A stretch of 64,000 nucleotides of DNA from an uncultured Microbacteriaceae bacterium (GCA_947487835.1 CANKXX010000004.1:109076-173075); one strand, 5' to 3'; positions 25,464 to 35,406 are shown, counted from the stretch's first letter. Notes: a model not told the origin generated them from the sequence alone. Program-made: numbers and translations.

Positions 25464-28264
25464 CGGGCGTTCAGCTCGCCGAGGAGCGCCTCGAGCCGCG
25501 GTCGCTGCTCGCGCGGGAACATGATGAGGCTCGATCCCAGCCGCGCGTCGGAGCGCCACGCCCCGGAACCGTTCCAGCCGAGCGCGATGACGTAGCCGAC
25601 CTCGGCGAAGAACTCCTCGAGCGCGTCCTTCGCCTCGGTGTCGTCGGCGAAGTCCGCGAGCGGCGACGCCATGCCCAGCGCCCGGGGCCCGCGGTCCGGC
25701 AGGTCGAGCGGAACGCTCCACTCGTGCCTGCCGCTGCCGACCCGGATCTCCTCCCGGTGCCCGGGCAGGGTGACGACGGCCTCGGCGCCGACGGGAACCG
25801 TGAGCTCGAGGCGGAACAGGCCGTCCTCCACCCGCCAGTCCGTGGCGACGCGCCCGTATCCCGTCTCCAGCGCGGCGCGGGCGGAGGTGAGCGCCCCGCC
25901 CGGCCGGGGGCGCACGGCGACGACCCGGTAGCCAGGCTCGGCGGGCGCGATGCCGCCGATCGTGCGCTGCATCCAGTCCGCGACCGCGCCGAGCGCGTAG
26001 TGGTTGAAGGAGGTCATCTCCCCCGGGTTGATCGTGCCGTCGGGCAGCATGCTGTCCCAGCGCTCCCAGATGGTGGTCGCGCCCATCGTGATGGGGTAGA
26101 GCCAGGACGGGTTGCCGCGCTCCTGGAGCAGGCGGTACGCCGTGTGCACGTGCCCGGTCGCGGTGAGCGCGTCGCAGATGAGGGGTGTGCCGACGAAACC
26201 GGTGCGGACCCGGTAGCCGTAGGCGCGGACCAGCTCCGCGAGCCGGTCGCCCGCGGCCTGGCGCCGCTCCCCCTCGAGGAGGCCGAACCCGATGGCGAGC
26301 GCGTACGCCGTGTGGGCGTCGGACAGCACCCGGCCGGCGCCGGTCACGTACTCCCGCACCCAGGCGTCCCGCACTGCCTCGGCGAGCGCGGCGTACTCCT
26401 CGGCGTCATCCTGCCTGCCGAGCAGGCGGGCCGCCGCGGCGAGCCGCTCGGTGGACCGGAAGTAGTGGGCCGTCGCCACGATGTCGGCGTCCGTCTTGGC
26501 CGCGGCGGGGTTGTGCGGCGGGGCAGACGGGTCGAGCCAGTCGCCGAACTGGAACGTCCCGGTCCACAGGTGGTCGTCGCCGGCGAGCTTCCGCACGGTC
26601 TCGACCCAGGCCCGCATGCTCGGGTACTGCTCCTCGAGCACGCCCGGGTCGCCGTAGCGGGCGTGCAGTGCATCCGGCACGAGCGTCGCCGCGTCGCCCC
26701 ACGCTGCCGCCGCCGAGGGCGGATCCGGCAGCGGGGACGGGATGACCATGGGCACGCCGGTGTCCGTCTGCTGCAGGGCGAGGTCGCGCAGCCAGGAGCG
26801 GAGGAAGCCGGAGACGTCGTAGAGGTACGAGGCGGTGGGGGTGAACACCTGGATGTCACCGGTCCAGCCGAGCCGCTCGTCGCGCTGCGGGCAGTCCGTC
26901 GGGATGCTGAGGAAGTTGCCGCGCATGCCCCAGAGCACGTTCTGGTGCAGCTGGTTCAGCATCGGGTCGCTCGTCTCGAGCCACCCCGTGCGCTCGAGGT
27001 CGGTGTGCACCACCACCGCCGTCACGGTGGCCGGATCGAGGTCGCCGGGGAGCCCCTCGACCTGCGCGTAGCGGAAGCCGTGGAACGTGAAGCGGGGGCT
27101 CCAGGTGCGCTCGCCGCCGGCCGCGGTGTAACGGTCCGTGGCCGCGGCGAAGCGGAGCGGCCGGATGCCGAGCTCGCCGTCCTCCAGCACCTCGGCGTGC
27201 CGCAGCGTGATCTCCGTGCCCTCCGGCAGGTCGAGCCGCAGCTCGAGCCAGCCGACGAGATTCTGCCCGAAGTCGAGGATCTGCCCGCCCGAGGCGGAGG
27301 GGATGACCTCGGCGACGTCGATGCGCTCGATGCGGCGCACGGGCGGTACGGGCGACGGGGCGAGGCGGGCGGCCGAGGCCTCCACGAGGACGGCCGGCTC
27401 CGCGCCGGGAAGCGGGGCGTCCGGGTCGCTGAGGGCCGCATCCTCGCGCCGGGCGTCGTAGGACTCGCCCTGGTAGATGCTCGCCGAGACCGTCGGTCCG
27501 GACGTGGCGGCCTCCCAGCGCTCGTCGGTGGCGACGACGTCGACGGAGCCGTCCTCGTACTCGATGCGCAGCTGGGCGGACAGCGCGATCGGCCCGGGGT
27601 ACGCGACGGCGAACTTCCCGTCGAAGCCGAACCGCTCGCGGTACCAGCCCTCGGCGACCGTGGCGCCGAGGACGTTGCGGCCGGCGGTGAGAAGCGCGGT
27701 CACGTCGGAGGAGGAGAAGAGCAGGCGCTGGTCGTAGGCCGTCCAGCCGGGGGCGAGGACCTCGTCGCTCGTGAGCGCGCCGTTCAGCACCGTCTCGAAG
27801 ACCCCGTGGGCCGTGGCGGACAGCACCGCCGATCGGACCGGACCGGACACGTCGAAGACGCGGCGCAGCCGGACGGTGCCGCGCTCGTCGTCGACCGGGG
27901 CGGGCGCGGTGACAAAGGCGGCGCTCCAGTCCTGTGGGCCGAGGGCGGCGGTGCGCACGCGCACCCACTCGCTCGGATCACCCCAGGCGCCGCCCCCGCC
28001 GCAGACGGTGACCCGCACCTCGGCGTCGTCGTAGGGCGCGAGCGCGGGGAACGGCCAGGCCACGGCCTGCGACCCCGGGCCGTCCAGCTGCACGCTCTCG
28101 AGCGCGCCCGCGCGGCGCAGTTCGAGGACCGCCGCACCCTGGCGCCAGCCGGAGCCGGGGCCGGTGAGCTGCCAGGTGAGAGTGGGGGTGCCGGTCGGGA
28201 GGAACTCGGGGGTGCCCCGGTTCTCCAGCCACAGGCGCGGGACAAGGGGGGCGGTTTCCGTCAT
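25460..28264 (-). CDS. alpha-L-rhamnosidase, GH78
   Basis: 934 residues, the usual length. N-terminal beta domains (1-130), the Bac_rhamnosid_N carbohydrate module (about 140-310), the concanavalin-like domain with DFGQNLVGW (331-339), an (alpha/alpha)6 catalytic barrel (about 425-780) and a C-terminal beta sheet. The general acid is Glu463 in DERLGWTGD. GH78 removes terminal alpha-L-rhamnose from pectic, flavonoid or sulfated algal glycans. No signal peptide. ATG 28264 has an excellent GAGGAGG. First gene of a three-gene operon with DUF1593 and the esterase-like hydrolase. Confidence 0.95.
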   Translation of the reverse strand: MTETAPLVPRLWLENRGTPEFLPTGTPTLTWQLTGPGSGWRQGAAVLELRRAGALESVQLDGPGSQAVAWPFPALAPYDDAEVRVTVCGGGGAWGDPSEWVRVRTAALGPQDWSAAFVTAPAPVDDERGTVRLRRVFDVSGPVRSAVLSATAHGVFETVLNGALTSDEVLAPGWTAYDQRLLFSSSDVTALLTAGRNVLGATVAEGWYRERFGFDGKFAVAYPGPIALSAQLRIEYEDGSVDVVATDERWEAATSGPTVSASIYQGESYDARREDAALSDPDAPLPGAEPAVLVEASAARLAPSPVPPVRRIERIDVAEVIPSASGGQILDFGQNLVGWLELRLDLPEGTEITLRHAEVLEDGELGIRPLRFAAATDRYTAAGGERTWSPRFTFHGFRYAQVEGLPGDLDPATVTAVVVHTDLERTGWLETSDPMLNQLHQNVLWGMRGNFLSIPTDCPQRDERLGWTGDIQVFTPTASYLYDVSGFLRSWLRDLALQQTDTGVPMVIPSPLPDPPSAAAAWGDAATLVPDALHARYGDPGVLEEQYPSMRAWVETVRKLAGDDHLWTGTFQFGDWLDPSAPPHNPAAAKTDADIVATAHYFRSTERLAAAARLLGRQDDAEEYAALAEAVRDAWVREYVTGAGRVLSDAHTAYALAIGFGLLEGERRQAAGDRLAELVRAYGYRVRTGFVGTPLICDALTATGHVHTAYRLLQERGNPSWLYPITMGATTIWERWDSMLPDGTINPGEMTSFNHYALGAVADWMQRTIGGIAPAEPGYRVVAVRPRPGGALTSARAALETGYGRVATDWRVEDGLFRLELTVPVGAEAVVTLPGHREEIRVGSGRHEWSVPLDLPDRGPRALGMASPLADFADDTEAKDALEEFFAEVGYVIALGWNGSGAWRSDARLGSSLIMFPREQRPRLEALLGELNAR

Positions 28265-28307
28265 TGGTTCCTCCTCGACCGCGTCCTCGGTGAGCGGCCC
28301 ATTCGAA

Positions 28308-28316
28308 AACCTAGCA
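28308..28316 (-). promoter_or_regulatory. extended -10 of the rhamnosidase operon
   Basis: On the minus strand TGC-TAGGTT (28316-28308) is an extended -10, 44 bases ahead of the start. No clear -35 is seen. The same 11 bases GAAAACCTAGC occur at 20605, before the second GH3. Confidence 0.5.
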
Positions 28317-28465
28317 TTCAAACGGTATTGGTGGGGAGGCAGTTTTCCTCGGCCGGTCGCACACCGGACACGGGACGCCTGACCGTGTGAGGATCGAGAG
28401 GGGGCGCGTGCGACCGTCACCGACGATCCCCGCGCCGCCGATCCACCACGACGAGAGGACACGGT

Positions 28466-28945
28466 ATGACCATCGAGGACAGGGGCCCGGAGCCCAACGC
28501 GTTCGACATCGAGACGGCGACCCGCGAGAACGACACCTACCGCACCGTCGCCTGGACCGGGAAGTACCTGCAGGTGACCCTGATGTCCATTCCCCCGGGC
28601 GAGTCGATCGGCCTGGAGGCCCACCCCGGCACTGACCAGTTCCTGCGGCTCGACTCGGGCACCGGCCGGTGCGTGATGGGTCCCGCCGAGGACGAGCTGA
28701 CCTTTCAGCAGGACGTGACGGACGGCTGGTCCATCCAGGTGCCCGCGGGCACCTGGCACGACGTCGTCAACACCGGCGACGAGCCGCTCCGGCTGTACGC
28801 CGTCTACGCGCCGACGCACCACGCCAAGGGGCTCGTGCAGCCGACGGACGAGGATGCGGAGCGCGACGAGGAGGAGGGCATCGACGAGCCTCCGGCATGG
28901 ACCGTCCAGCCCGACGAGACCGACTCGGACAAGCACGCCGGCTGA
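28466..28945 (+). CDS. cupin-domain protein
   Basis: 159 residues with a single cupin barrel (about 30-120): the first motif EAHPGTDQFL supplies His and the second, PAGTWHDVVNTGDEP, the remaining metal ligand. The C-terminal 35 residues are very acidic. Such small cupins act as sugar isomerases/epimerases or mannose-6-phosphate-isomerase-like proteins, or are merely stress-related; the substrate is unclear. The ATG at 28466 follows GAGAGGA. It is divergent from the rhamnosidase operon and 134 bases upstream of an SDR. Confidence 0.85.
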   Translation: MTIEDRGPEPNAFDIETATRENDTYRTVAWTGKYLQVTLMSIPPGESIGLEAHPGTDQFLRLDSGTGRCVMGPAEDELTFQQDVTDGWSIQVPAGTWHDVVNTGDEPLRLYAVYAPTHHAKGLVQPTDEDAERDEEEGIDEPPAWTVQPDETDSDKHAG

Positions 28946-28962
28946 CACCCGCCACCGGCGGA

Positions 28963-28994
28963 CGGGGCCGGTCGCCAGGCGGCGGTCGGCCCCG
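28963..28994. terminator. hairpin after the cupin gene
   Basis: An 8-base GC stem CGGGGCCG/CGGCCCCG encloses 16 bases, 18 bases past the cupin stop. It is followed by three GTGACTGC-type repeats (about 29013-29035). Confidence 0.55.
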
Positions 28995-29079
28995 ACTGCA
29001 CGTACGAATGCACGACTGCGTGACTGCGTGACTGCAGGAATCGATGGAACACGGAAAACACAGTGAGGAAGTGGTCAGC

Positions 29080-29832
29080 ATGGCCAGGTTCGACAGCAAG
29101 GTAGCCATCGTCACGGGCGGCGGCAGCGGCATCGGGGCGGAGATCGCCCGCGAGCTCGCGGCAGAGGGCGCGTCGGTCGTCGTGACCGACATCAAGCTCG
29201 ACGCGGCTCAGGCCGTCGCCGACGAGATCACCGCCGCCGGTGGCACGGCGGCCGCGTTCGCGCAGAACACGGCCCGGTGGGAGGACTCCGAGGCGGCCGT
29301 GCAGTTCGCCCAGACGACCTTCGGCGGCCTTCACCTCGCCGTGAACAACGCGGGCATCGGCGCCGCGCCGCAGACGATCGGCGACTACGACATCGCCGCG
29401 TGGGACCGCGTCCGCGCCGTCGACCTCGACGGGGTCTTCTACGGACTCAGGTTCCAGCTGCCCGCCATCGTCGCGGCCGGCGGCGGAAGCATCGTCAACA
29501 TGGCCTCCGTGCTCGGCTCCGTCGGCATCGCGCAGAACGCCGCCTACGTCGCCAGCAAGCACGCGCTGGTGGGCCTGACCAAGGTCGCCGCCCTCGAGTA
29601 CACGGCTCAGGGTGTCCGCACCAACGCGGTCGGGCCGGGCTTCATCGACACTCCCCTGGTCCGCTCCAGCCTCTCACCCGAGGCCCTCACGGCCCTCGAG
29701 GGCGAGCACGCGGCACAGCGGCTCGGCACCGACAGGGAGGTCGCCGCGCTCACCCTGTTCCTGCTGAGCGACGCCGCGTCGTTCATCTCGGGCAGCTACC
29801 ACCTCGTCGACGGCGGCTACTCGGCCCACTAG
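29080..29832 (+). CDS. short-chain dehydrogenase/reductase (SDR)
   Basis: 250 residues. TGGGSGIG is near residues 10-17, NNAG near 87-90, the catalytic Ser is in MASVLGSVG and YVASK supplies Tyr and Lys; it ends LVDGGYSAH. A cytoplasmic NAD(P)-linked oxidoreductase of the glucose/3-ketoacyl type. ATG 29080 has GAGGA 11 bases upstream; an in-frame ATG at 29044 is possible but adds non-conserved residues. It stands downstream of the cupin and may oxidise a sugar released by the locus. Confidence 0.92.
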   Translation: MARFDSKVAIVTGGGSGIGAEIARELAAEGASVVVTDIKLDAAQAVADEITAAGGTAAAFAQNTARWEDSEAAVQFAQTTFGGLHLAVNNAGIGAAPQTIGDYDIAAWDRVRAVDLDGVFYGLRFQLPAIVAAGGGSIVNMASVLGSVGIAQNAAYVASKHALVGLTKVAALEYTAQGVRTNAVGPGFIDTPLVRSSLSPEALTALEGEHAAQRLGTDREVAALTLFLLSDAASFISGSYHLVDGGYSAH

Positions 29833-29848
29833 TCACGAGACCGCACGG

Positions 29849-29889
29849 AAGCCGGCCCTCCTCCGCGGACACGCGGGGAGGGCCGGCTT
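29849..29889. terminator. terminator between convergent SDR and DUF1016 genes
   Basis: A perfect 13-base stem (29849-29861 with 29877-29889) with a 15-base loop; the right arm ends in CTTTCCTC. Likely bidirectional. Confidence 0.8.
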
Positions 29890-29923
29890 TCCTCGTGCGG
29901 CAAATTTGCCGCGCCGACCCGGA

Positions 29924-30991
29924 TCAGGATTCGGACGCACGGACACCACGGACGCCGGGGACGCCGGGGACGCCGGGGACGAGCACCTCCACGGCCAGCC
30001 CGGCCAGCATCTCCTCCTCGGGCAGCGCGCTCCGCTCCGCCGCGGACAGCTCGTCCCGGGACAGGGCAATCGGAGGCGACCCGCCGGCGCGCGCGTACCG
30101 GATGACGGTCTCGGTGCCGTCGACGGCCAGCAGGACACCGACGGTCGGCGCATGCCGATCAGCCAGCCGCACGCCGTCGTCGACCAGGGCGACGGAGGAC
30201 GGCAACGAGTCGGCGTCGCCCACTCCGACGGCACCGGTCCTCAGCTGAACGAGCACGTACCGCAGCTGCTCGACGGAGAAGAACAGCAGATCGACGGAGC
30301 AGTCGTCGCCCTCCCCCTCCATCCGCTGCTGTCGGCCGACGAACGCCAAGCCGCTACCCGGTCCGCGAAGCACGCGCAGGATGGCGACCGTCTGCCGCTC
30401 CTCGGGCTCGGCCCCCCTGCCACCGGAGTCGACCCCGAGGAATCCCAACGTGTACGGGTCACTCGTGATCTGGTGCGCGAGCTCCGAGTCCGGCCGGGAC
30501 AGCGCGGCACGGAAGTTGCTCGGTGCCTCGGCATCGCGCTCATGCAACCGCGCGGCGATCTGATCGGTGAGGGTGGCGTGGCTCCAGGTGTGCTGCACGT
30601 CCTTGCCCGCGTACCACTCGCGCAGGGCCTGGTCGTCGACCTTGCTCAGGAGTGCGACGACGTGGGTCCACGGCAGCTGTCCCACGGGCTGCTGGACGAT
30701 GCCCACCCGCCGCGGCCATGCCGCCGCGAACGCCTGCATCGAGGACAGGTTCGACCGCGTCAGTCCGCGCATCGTGGGGAACTCGGCCCGCAGGTCCTTC
30801 CCGAGGCGGGCCACGACGTCGCTCCCCCACCCGCCGCTCTGCTGCTTGCCGAGGATCGGGTCGCCGATGTGCCAGTACAGGTCCAGCAGCTCGGCGTTCG
30901 CCCGGCGCTGCAGGGTGAACCGCGCGTCGTGCACGCGCCGCTTGAGCGCGTCCAGCGTCTCCGCGTAGTCGGCGGGCTGCATCTCGGTCAC
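29924..30991 (-). CDS. DUF1016/YhcG-family protein with degenerate PD-(D/E)XK motif
   Basis: 355 residues. The N-terminal DUF1016 helical domain (about 8-160) has LYWHIGDPIL, GWGSDVVARL and GLTRSNLSSMQAFAAAWP. The C-terminal YhcG PDDEXK domain (about 175-315) has FVGRQ and SVDLLFF (Asp234). Where active relatives have ExK after YVV, this copy reads QLR (249-251), so both the acidic residue and the Lys are replaced. It is likely nuclease-dead. The GTG at 30991 is chosen because GGAGG precedes it; the frame is open to 31039. The last 15 residues are a VPG repeat from a 9-base tandem repeat. YhcG proteins are linked to DNA defence or metabolism, function unsettled. Confidence 0.88.
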   Translation of the reverse strand: MTEMQPADYAETLDALKRRVHDARFTLQRRANAELLDLYWHIGDPILGKQQSGGWGSDVVARLGKDLRAEFPTMRGLTRSNLSSMQAFAAAWPRRVGIVQQPVGQLPWTHVVALLSKVDDQALREWYAGKDVQHTWSHATLTDQIAARLHERDAEAPSNFRAALSRPDSELAHQITSDPYTLGFLGVDSGGRGAEPEERQTVAILRVLRGPGSGLAFVGRQQRMEGEGDDCSVDLLFFSVEQLRYVLVQLRTGAVGVGDADSLPSSVALVDDGVRLADRHAPTVGVLLAVDGTETVIRYARAGGSPPIALSRDELSAAERSALPEEEMLAGLAVEVLVPGVPGVPGVRGVRASES

Positions 30992-31148
30992 GCGTTCAGG
31001 ATCCTCCATCCACGGCGGTTCCGATACGGTCCCGCGCACGGCACCACCGGGCGCACCCGATTCCCGGTCGGCCTAGCATCGCAGGAGCGCCAGCGGGTGG
31101 TCCTCGAGCCGCTCCATCCGGCCTGCACACGATCGAAGGGACACCACC

Positions 31149-32270
31149 GTGACCGACTCCCCATCCCACGGCGCCCAGCCGACGGACCGCCCGTTCGGCG
31201 AGCTCCAGACGGTGCACACGTTTACCGACGGCCCCATGCCCACCGGCGTCAGCGTGTCGGAGAGCGGCCGCATCTTCGTCAACTTCCCCAAGTGGGGGGA
31301 CGACGTGCGGGCGACGGTCGCCGAGATCCGGGACGGCGAGGTGGTGCCGTATCCGGACGCCGCCTGGAACGATGCGCAGGGCATGGACGACGCGACCGCC
31401 CTCGTGTCCGTGCAGAGCATCGTCGTCGACCCGGCCGACCGGCTGTGGATCCTCGACACGGGCAGCCCGCTGTTCCAGCCCACCGAGCGGGGCGGACCGA
31501 AGCTCGTCTGCGTGGACCTCGCGACGGACTCCGTCGTGCAGACCATCGTGTTCGAGCCGGACGTCGCCCTCCCCACGACCTATCTGAACGACGTGCGCTT
31601 CGACCTGCGCCAGGGCGAGGGCGGGTTCGCCTACATCACGGACTCCTCGGACCAGGGCCCGAACGGCCTGATCGTCGTCGACCTGGCGAGCGGGGATGCC
31701 TGGCGGCGACTGCACGACCACCCGAGCACGAAGGCGGAGCAGCCGCAGACGTTCCGGCCCGTCGTGGAGGGCCGGATCTTCATGGAGCGCCCCGAGGACG
31801 GAGCACCGAAGCAGGTCGCCATGGGCGCGGACGGGATCGCCATCTCCAGCGACGGCGAGCGCATCTGGTACTGCCCCCTCGTGTCGAGGACCTGGTACAG
31901 CGTGGACGCCGCCGCCCTGCGCGACCGGTCGGTCGGCGACGACGAGGTGGCCGCGACCGTCGCGAACGAGGGCGACAAGGGCGGCGCGTCGGACGGGCTC
32001 GAGACCGACGATGCGGGTCGCATCTATCTCACCGACTACGAGCACAACGCCATCCTGCGGCGCCTGCCGGACGGGGAGTTCGAGACGGTCGCGCACGACC
32101 CGCGCCTGATCTGGCCGGATACGATGTCGGTCGCCGCCGACGGCCACCTCTACGTCACGGCGAACCAGCTGAACCGGCAGGCCCAGTACAACCGCGGCGA
32201 GGACCTGCGCGAGTACCCGTACTCGCTCTTCCGCGTCGCCATCGACGCCGGCCCGGTGCGACTGAAGTAG
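31149..32270 (+). CDS. MRJP/yellow-family beta-propeller protein
   Basis: 373 residues of the major royal jelly protein / yellow family, a six-bladed beta-propeller found in insects and some bacteria. Typical blocks are present: VDPADRLWILDTG, YLNDVRFD, YITDSSDQGPNGLIVVDL, DGIAISSDGERIWYCPL and DGLETDDAGRIYLTDYEHNAI. No signal peptide. Bacterial members are annotated as dopachrome-tautomerase-related but their role is not established. The start is GTG 31149 after AAGGGA; a TAGCAT -10 lies near 31073. It is a single-gene unit between DUF1016 and STAS genes. Confidence 0.92.
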   Translation: MTDSPSHGAQPTDRPFGELQTVHTFTDGPMPTGVSVSESGRIFVNFPKWGDDVRATVAEIRDGEVVPYPDAAWNDAQGMDDATALVSVQSIVVDPADRLWILDTGSPLFQPTERGGPKLVCVDLATDSVVQTIVFEPDVALPTTYLNDVRFDLRQGEGGFAYITDSSDQGPNGLIVVDLASGDAWRRLHDHPSTKAEQPQTFRPVVEGRIFMERPEDGAPKQVAMGADGIAISSDGERIWYCPLVSRTWYSVDAAALRDRSVGDDEVAATVANEGDKGGASDGLETDDAGRIYLTDYEHNAILRRLPDGEFETVAHDPRLIWPDTMSVAADGHLYVTANQLNRQAQYNRGEDLREYPYSLFRVAIDAGPVRLK

Positions 32271-32462
32271 CGCCCACCACCGCCCGTGCCGCGGCTCGCC
32301 GCGCGCATCTCGGTCACGCCCCTTACTGGGGGCACGACCCGGCGAACGGGTGGCGGCGCCCTGCCGATAGTGCGGAGCAGAGGAAGCTGACACGGAGCAT
32401 CGCCGAGCGATGCGCCGGTGGACAGCGGGATCCACTACGCCAACAACGACGGGACGAAGACG

Positions 32463-32795
32463 ATGCGGTTCGTGACTGATGTGATCCACAACGACGTTGC
32501 GGTGATCCGCGGCAAGGGCCGCATGAACATGCTGGCTGCTGCGAACCTGCGGACGTCGATCCAGTCCGCCATGAACACCGGGAGGTCGAAGCTGGTCCTC
32601 GACCTGTCGGGCGTCGACTTCCTCGACACGACCAGCCTCGGCTCGATCGTCGCGGGCATGAAGGCCGCGCGGAACGCCGGCGGCGACCTGCGCATCACGA
32701 TCCCCGGCCCCCAGCCCGCTCTCCTGCTGGAGATGTCCCGGCTGAACCGCGTCCTGCTCTCCAGCGCGGACGCTCAGTCCGCCTACGGCTACTGA
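32463..32795 (+). CDS. STAS-domain anti-anti-sigma factor-like protein
   Basis: 110 residues, one STAS domain. The phosphorylation loop is LDLSGVDFLDTTSLGSIV, where Thr or Ser stands at the site that anti-sigma kinases phosphorylate in SpoIIAA/RsbV. The ATG at 32463 matches the usual domain boundary; an in-frame GTG at 32418 would add 15 unrelated residues. A 7-base hairpin GCATCGC-CGA-GCGATGC (32397-32413) lies upstream. No anti-sigma kinase is in the window. The nearest possible partners are the group-2 sigma factor at 33164 and the PP2C phosphatase at 52336. Confidence 0.88.
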   Translation: MRFVTDVIHNDVAVIRGKGRMNMLAAANLRTSIQSAMNTGRSKLVLDLSGVDFLDTTSLGSIVAGMKAARNAGGDLRITIPGPQPALLLEMSRLNRVLLSSADAQSAYGY

Positions 32796-32854
32796 CGCCG
32801 ACGCCCACGACGACGACCTAATGAGCCCGGCTGAGCCCGCGGCTCGGTCAGCGA

Positions 32855-33115
32855 CTACCTTTTGACGCCGTCGAACAGCCGGCGAGACGCGAACCCGGCG
32901 AGGAACGCGACGCCGACGAAGCCGATGCCCCACGACGTCCCGTTGCTGCTCGCACCGTAGCTGGCGGCGAAGAGGGCAGCGCCGACGCCGCTGAGCACCA
33001 GCAGGAACGTCCCGCAGAACTCCGCGGTCAGCTTCGCGGCGGTCGACGGACCGTCGAGGACGACCGGTGGGACCGGCCTGACGGCGTCCAGCGGGTGGGG
33101 ACGAGCGTCGTTCAC
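32855..33115 (-). pseudogene. N-terminal fragment of an aquaporin/MIP channel
   Basis: 86 residues from a GTG start. Residues about 27-75 match the first helix and the start of the second in AqpZ-type channels: KLTAEFCGTFLLVLSGVGAALFAA and WGIGFVGVAF. The family then needs four more helices, two NPA boxes and about 150 further residues. Here the frame ends after LFDGVKR. The DNA beyond the stop shows no aquaporin sequence in any frame, so the remainder has been deleted. The start lacks a good ribosome site. It may be a decayed gene or a retained short membrane peptide with two helices. Confidence 0.7.
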
Positions 33116-33163
33116 GGCGTCATTTCTTTTAGTGGGGTTCAGGGGGGCGGTTGAGCCGGGGGC

Positions 33164-34183
<1,020 letters not shown>

Positions 34184-34226
34184 CCGTGATTCCTCCGCGT
34201 CGATTCGAAGCCGCACTGCTTTTCCG

Positions 34227-34260
34227 CTTACGTCGTAAGTCGGATTGAGCTTACAGTGTA
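34227..34260. promoter_or_regulatory. TetR-type operator and overlapping divergent promoters (sigma factor / TetR)
   Basis: CTTACG-T-CGTAAG (34227-34239) is a perfect 6-base inverted repeat. To its right TTACAGTGTA contains a rightward -10, TACAGT (34252-34257), and a leftward -10, TACACT (34260-34255), sharing three bases. The palindrome covers the rightward -35 region and lies just downstream of the leftward start. The flanking TetR could repress both itself and the sigma factor. Confidence 0.55.
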
Positions 34261-34329
34261 CGCAGGACGTGGTGCGTCACCTCTCGGGAGCTCGGACTAG
34301 GTTCGAGGAGGCACAAGGGAGGGTCAGTC

Positions 34330-35046
34330 ATGGCAGAGCGAGGAACGAAGGGGGCGAGCAAGCCGCCCGCGCCCAGACTCAGCCGCGACCTCATCGTGGA
34401 GACCGCCCTCGCGCAGATCGATCGGTCGGGCGCTCAGGGACTCTCCATGAGGTCCCTCGCGCAGGAGATCGGCGTGGAAGCCATGTCGCTCTACCGGTAC
34501 GTGCACGGCAAGGAGGACCTCCTCGAGGGCGTGGTGGCCCTCCTGATGAGCGACCTGACCGCGAGCCTCGACGACGAGCTCAGCGAGCACTGGCAGGGCT
34601 TCCTGCAGACGGTCGCCCACGAGGTTCGGCGCATCGCGACCGACCACCCGAAGGCTTTCCCGCTGGTCGCCACCCGGCACCCGGCGGCGCCGTGGCTCCG
34701 CCCGCCGCTGCGGAGCGTCGAGGTCGTCAACACCTTCCTCAGCTCGCTCATCAACCACGGGTTCTCCGACGCACAGGCCGTCGGCGCGTACCGCGCCTTC
34801 AGCAGCTTCCTGCTCGGTCACCTGCTCCTCGAGTCCGCCATCCGCGGAGCGGAGACAGGCCCCGTCGAGGAACCCCTCGACGAGGGGAACGCCACCATCC
34901 CGGAGAAGGACGGCAGCCGGGCGCTGGACGACGCGAGCGAGATCAGCCGACTCCGCTCCCTGCTCAGCGAGGACCGCAGCGAGGAGGAGTTCGAGGTGTC
35001 CCTCGAGGTCCTCCTCGACCGCCTGAGCCGGGAGCTCTCGCAGTAG
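34330..35046 (+). CDS. TetR-family regulator (TetR_C_1 type)
   Basis: 238 residues. The helix-turn-helix at about 17-65 contains LIVETALAQIDRSGAQGLSMRSLAQEIGVEAMSLYRYVHGKEDLL, the form found in TetR-C domain regulators. The C-terminal ligand-binding domain includes a low-complexity, acidic loop (about 178-225). ATG 34330 is preceded by AAGGGAGGG. It is divergent from the sigma factor gene and probably binds the palindrome at 34227. A -10 like TAGGTT at 34298 offers a second promoter. Confidence 0.92.
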   Translation: MAERGTKGASKPPAPRLSRDLIVETALAQIDRSGAQGLSMRSLAQEIGVEAMSLYRYVHGKEDLLEGVVALLMSDLTASLDDELSEHWQGFLQTVAHEVRRIATDHPKAFPLVATRHPAAPWLRPPLRSVEVVNTFLSSLINHGFSDAQAVGAYRAFSSFLLGHLLLESAIRGAETGPVEEPLDEGNATIPEKDGSRALDDASEISRLRSLLSEDRSEEEFEVSLEVLLDRLSRELSQ

Positions 35047-35118
35047 TCGCGCCTGCGGTGCCCGTGGCGACGGGATGCGTTCCGGCGGCCGACCGCAGCG
35101 GCGATGGTACGGTCAGCC

Positions 35119-35406
35119 ATGGCCGCCCAACCCGCTCGCACCACGACCTTGAGGCGATGGCGAATCTGGTTCGTGATCGGCCAGTCGATGATGGTGGGCG
35201 GGATGATCTTCGGGTCGAACCTCTTCCGCAGCGGGTCGCCAGCCTGGGTCGTCAGCGCCGCCGTCGCCGTCATCGGCATCATCATTTCTATCGTGGCGGC
35301 CCTCCGCCTTCATCGGGCTGAGAAGCTCGAAGCTGTCCGCCGGTCGGCTGCGCCTCCCGACCCGAAGCGATGGCGCGTGACCGAAATCGGGAGAGACGGG
35401 AATTGA
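35119..35406 (+). CDS. small two-helix membrane protein, unknown
   Basis: 95 residues with two hydrophobic helices (about 17-35 and 43-62), a basic N-terminus and a polar C-terminal tail. No family recognised. TACGGT (35108-35113) lies 5 bases ahead of the ATG at 35119 with no ribosome site, the layout of a leaderless transcript; this is why 35119 is chosen over ATG 35104. Confidence 0.6.
   Translation: MAAQPARTTTLRRWRIWFVIGQSMMVGGMIFGSNLFRSGSPAWVVSAAVAVIGIIISIVAALRLHRAEKLEAVRRSAAPPDPKRWRVTEIGRDGN

Noticed and set aside
28999..29040. Short CRISPR-like repeat GTGACTGC
   Set aside because: Only three abutting copies of about 8 bases without spacers; a simple tandem repeat.
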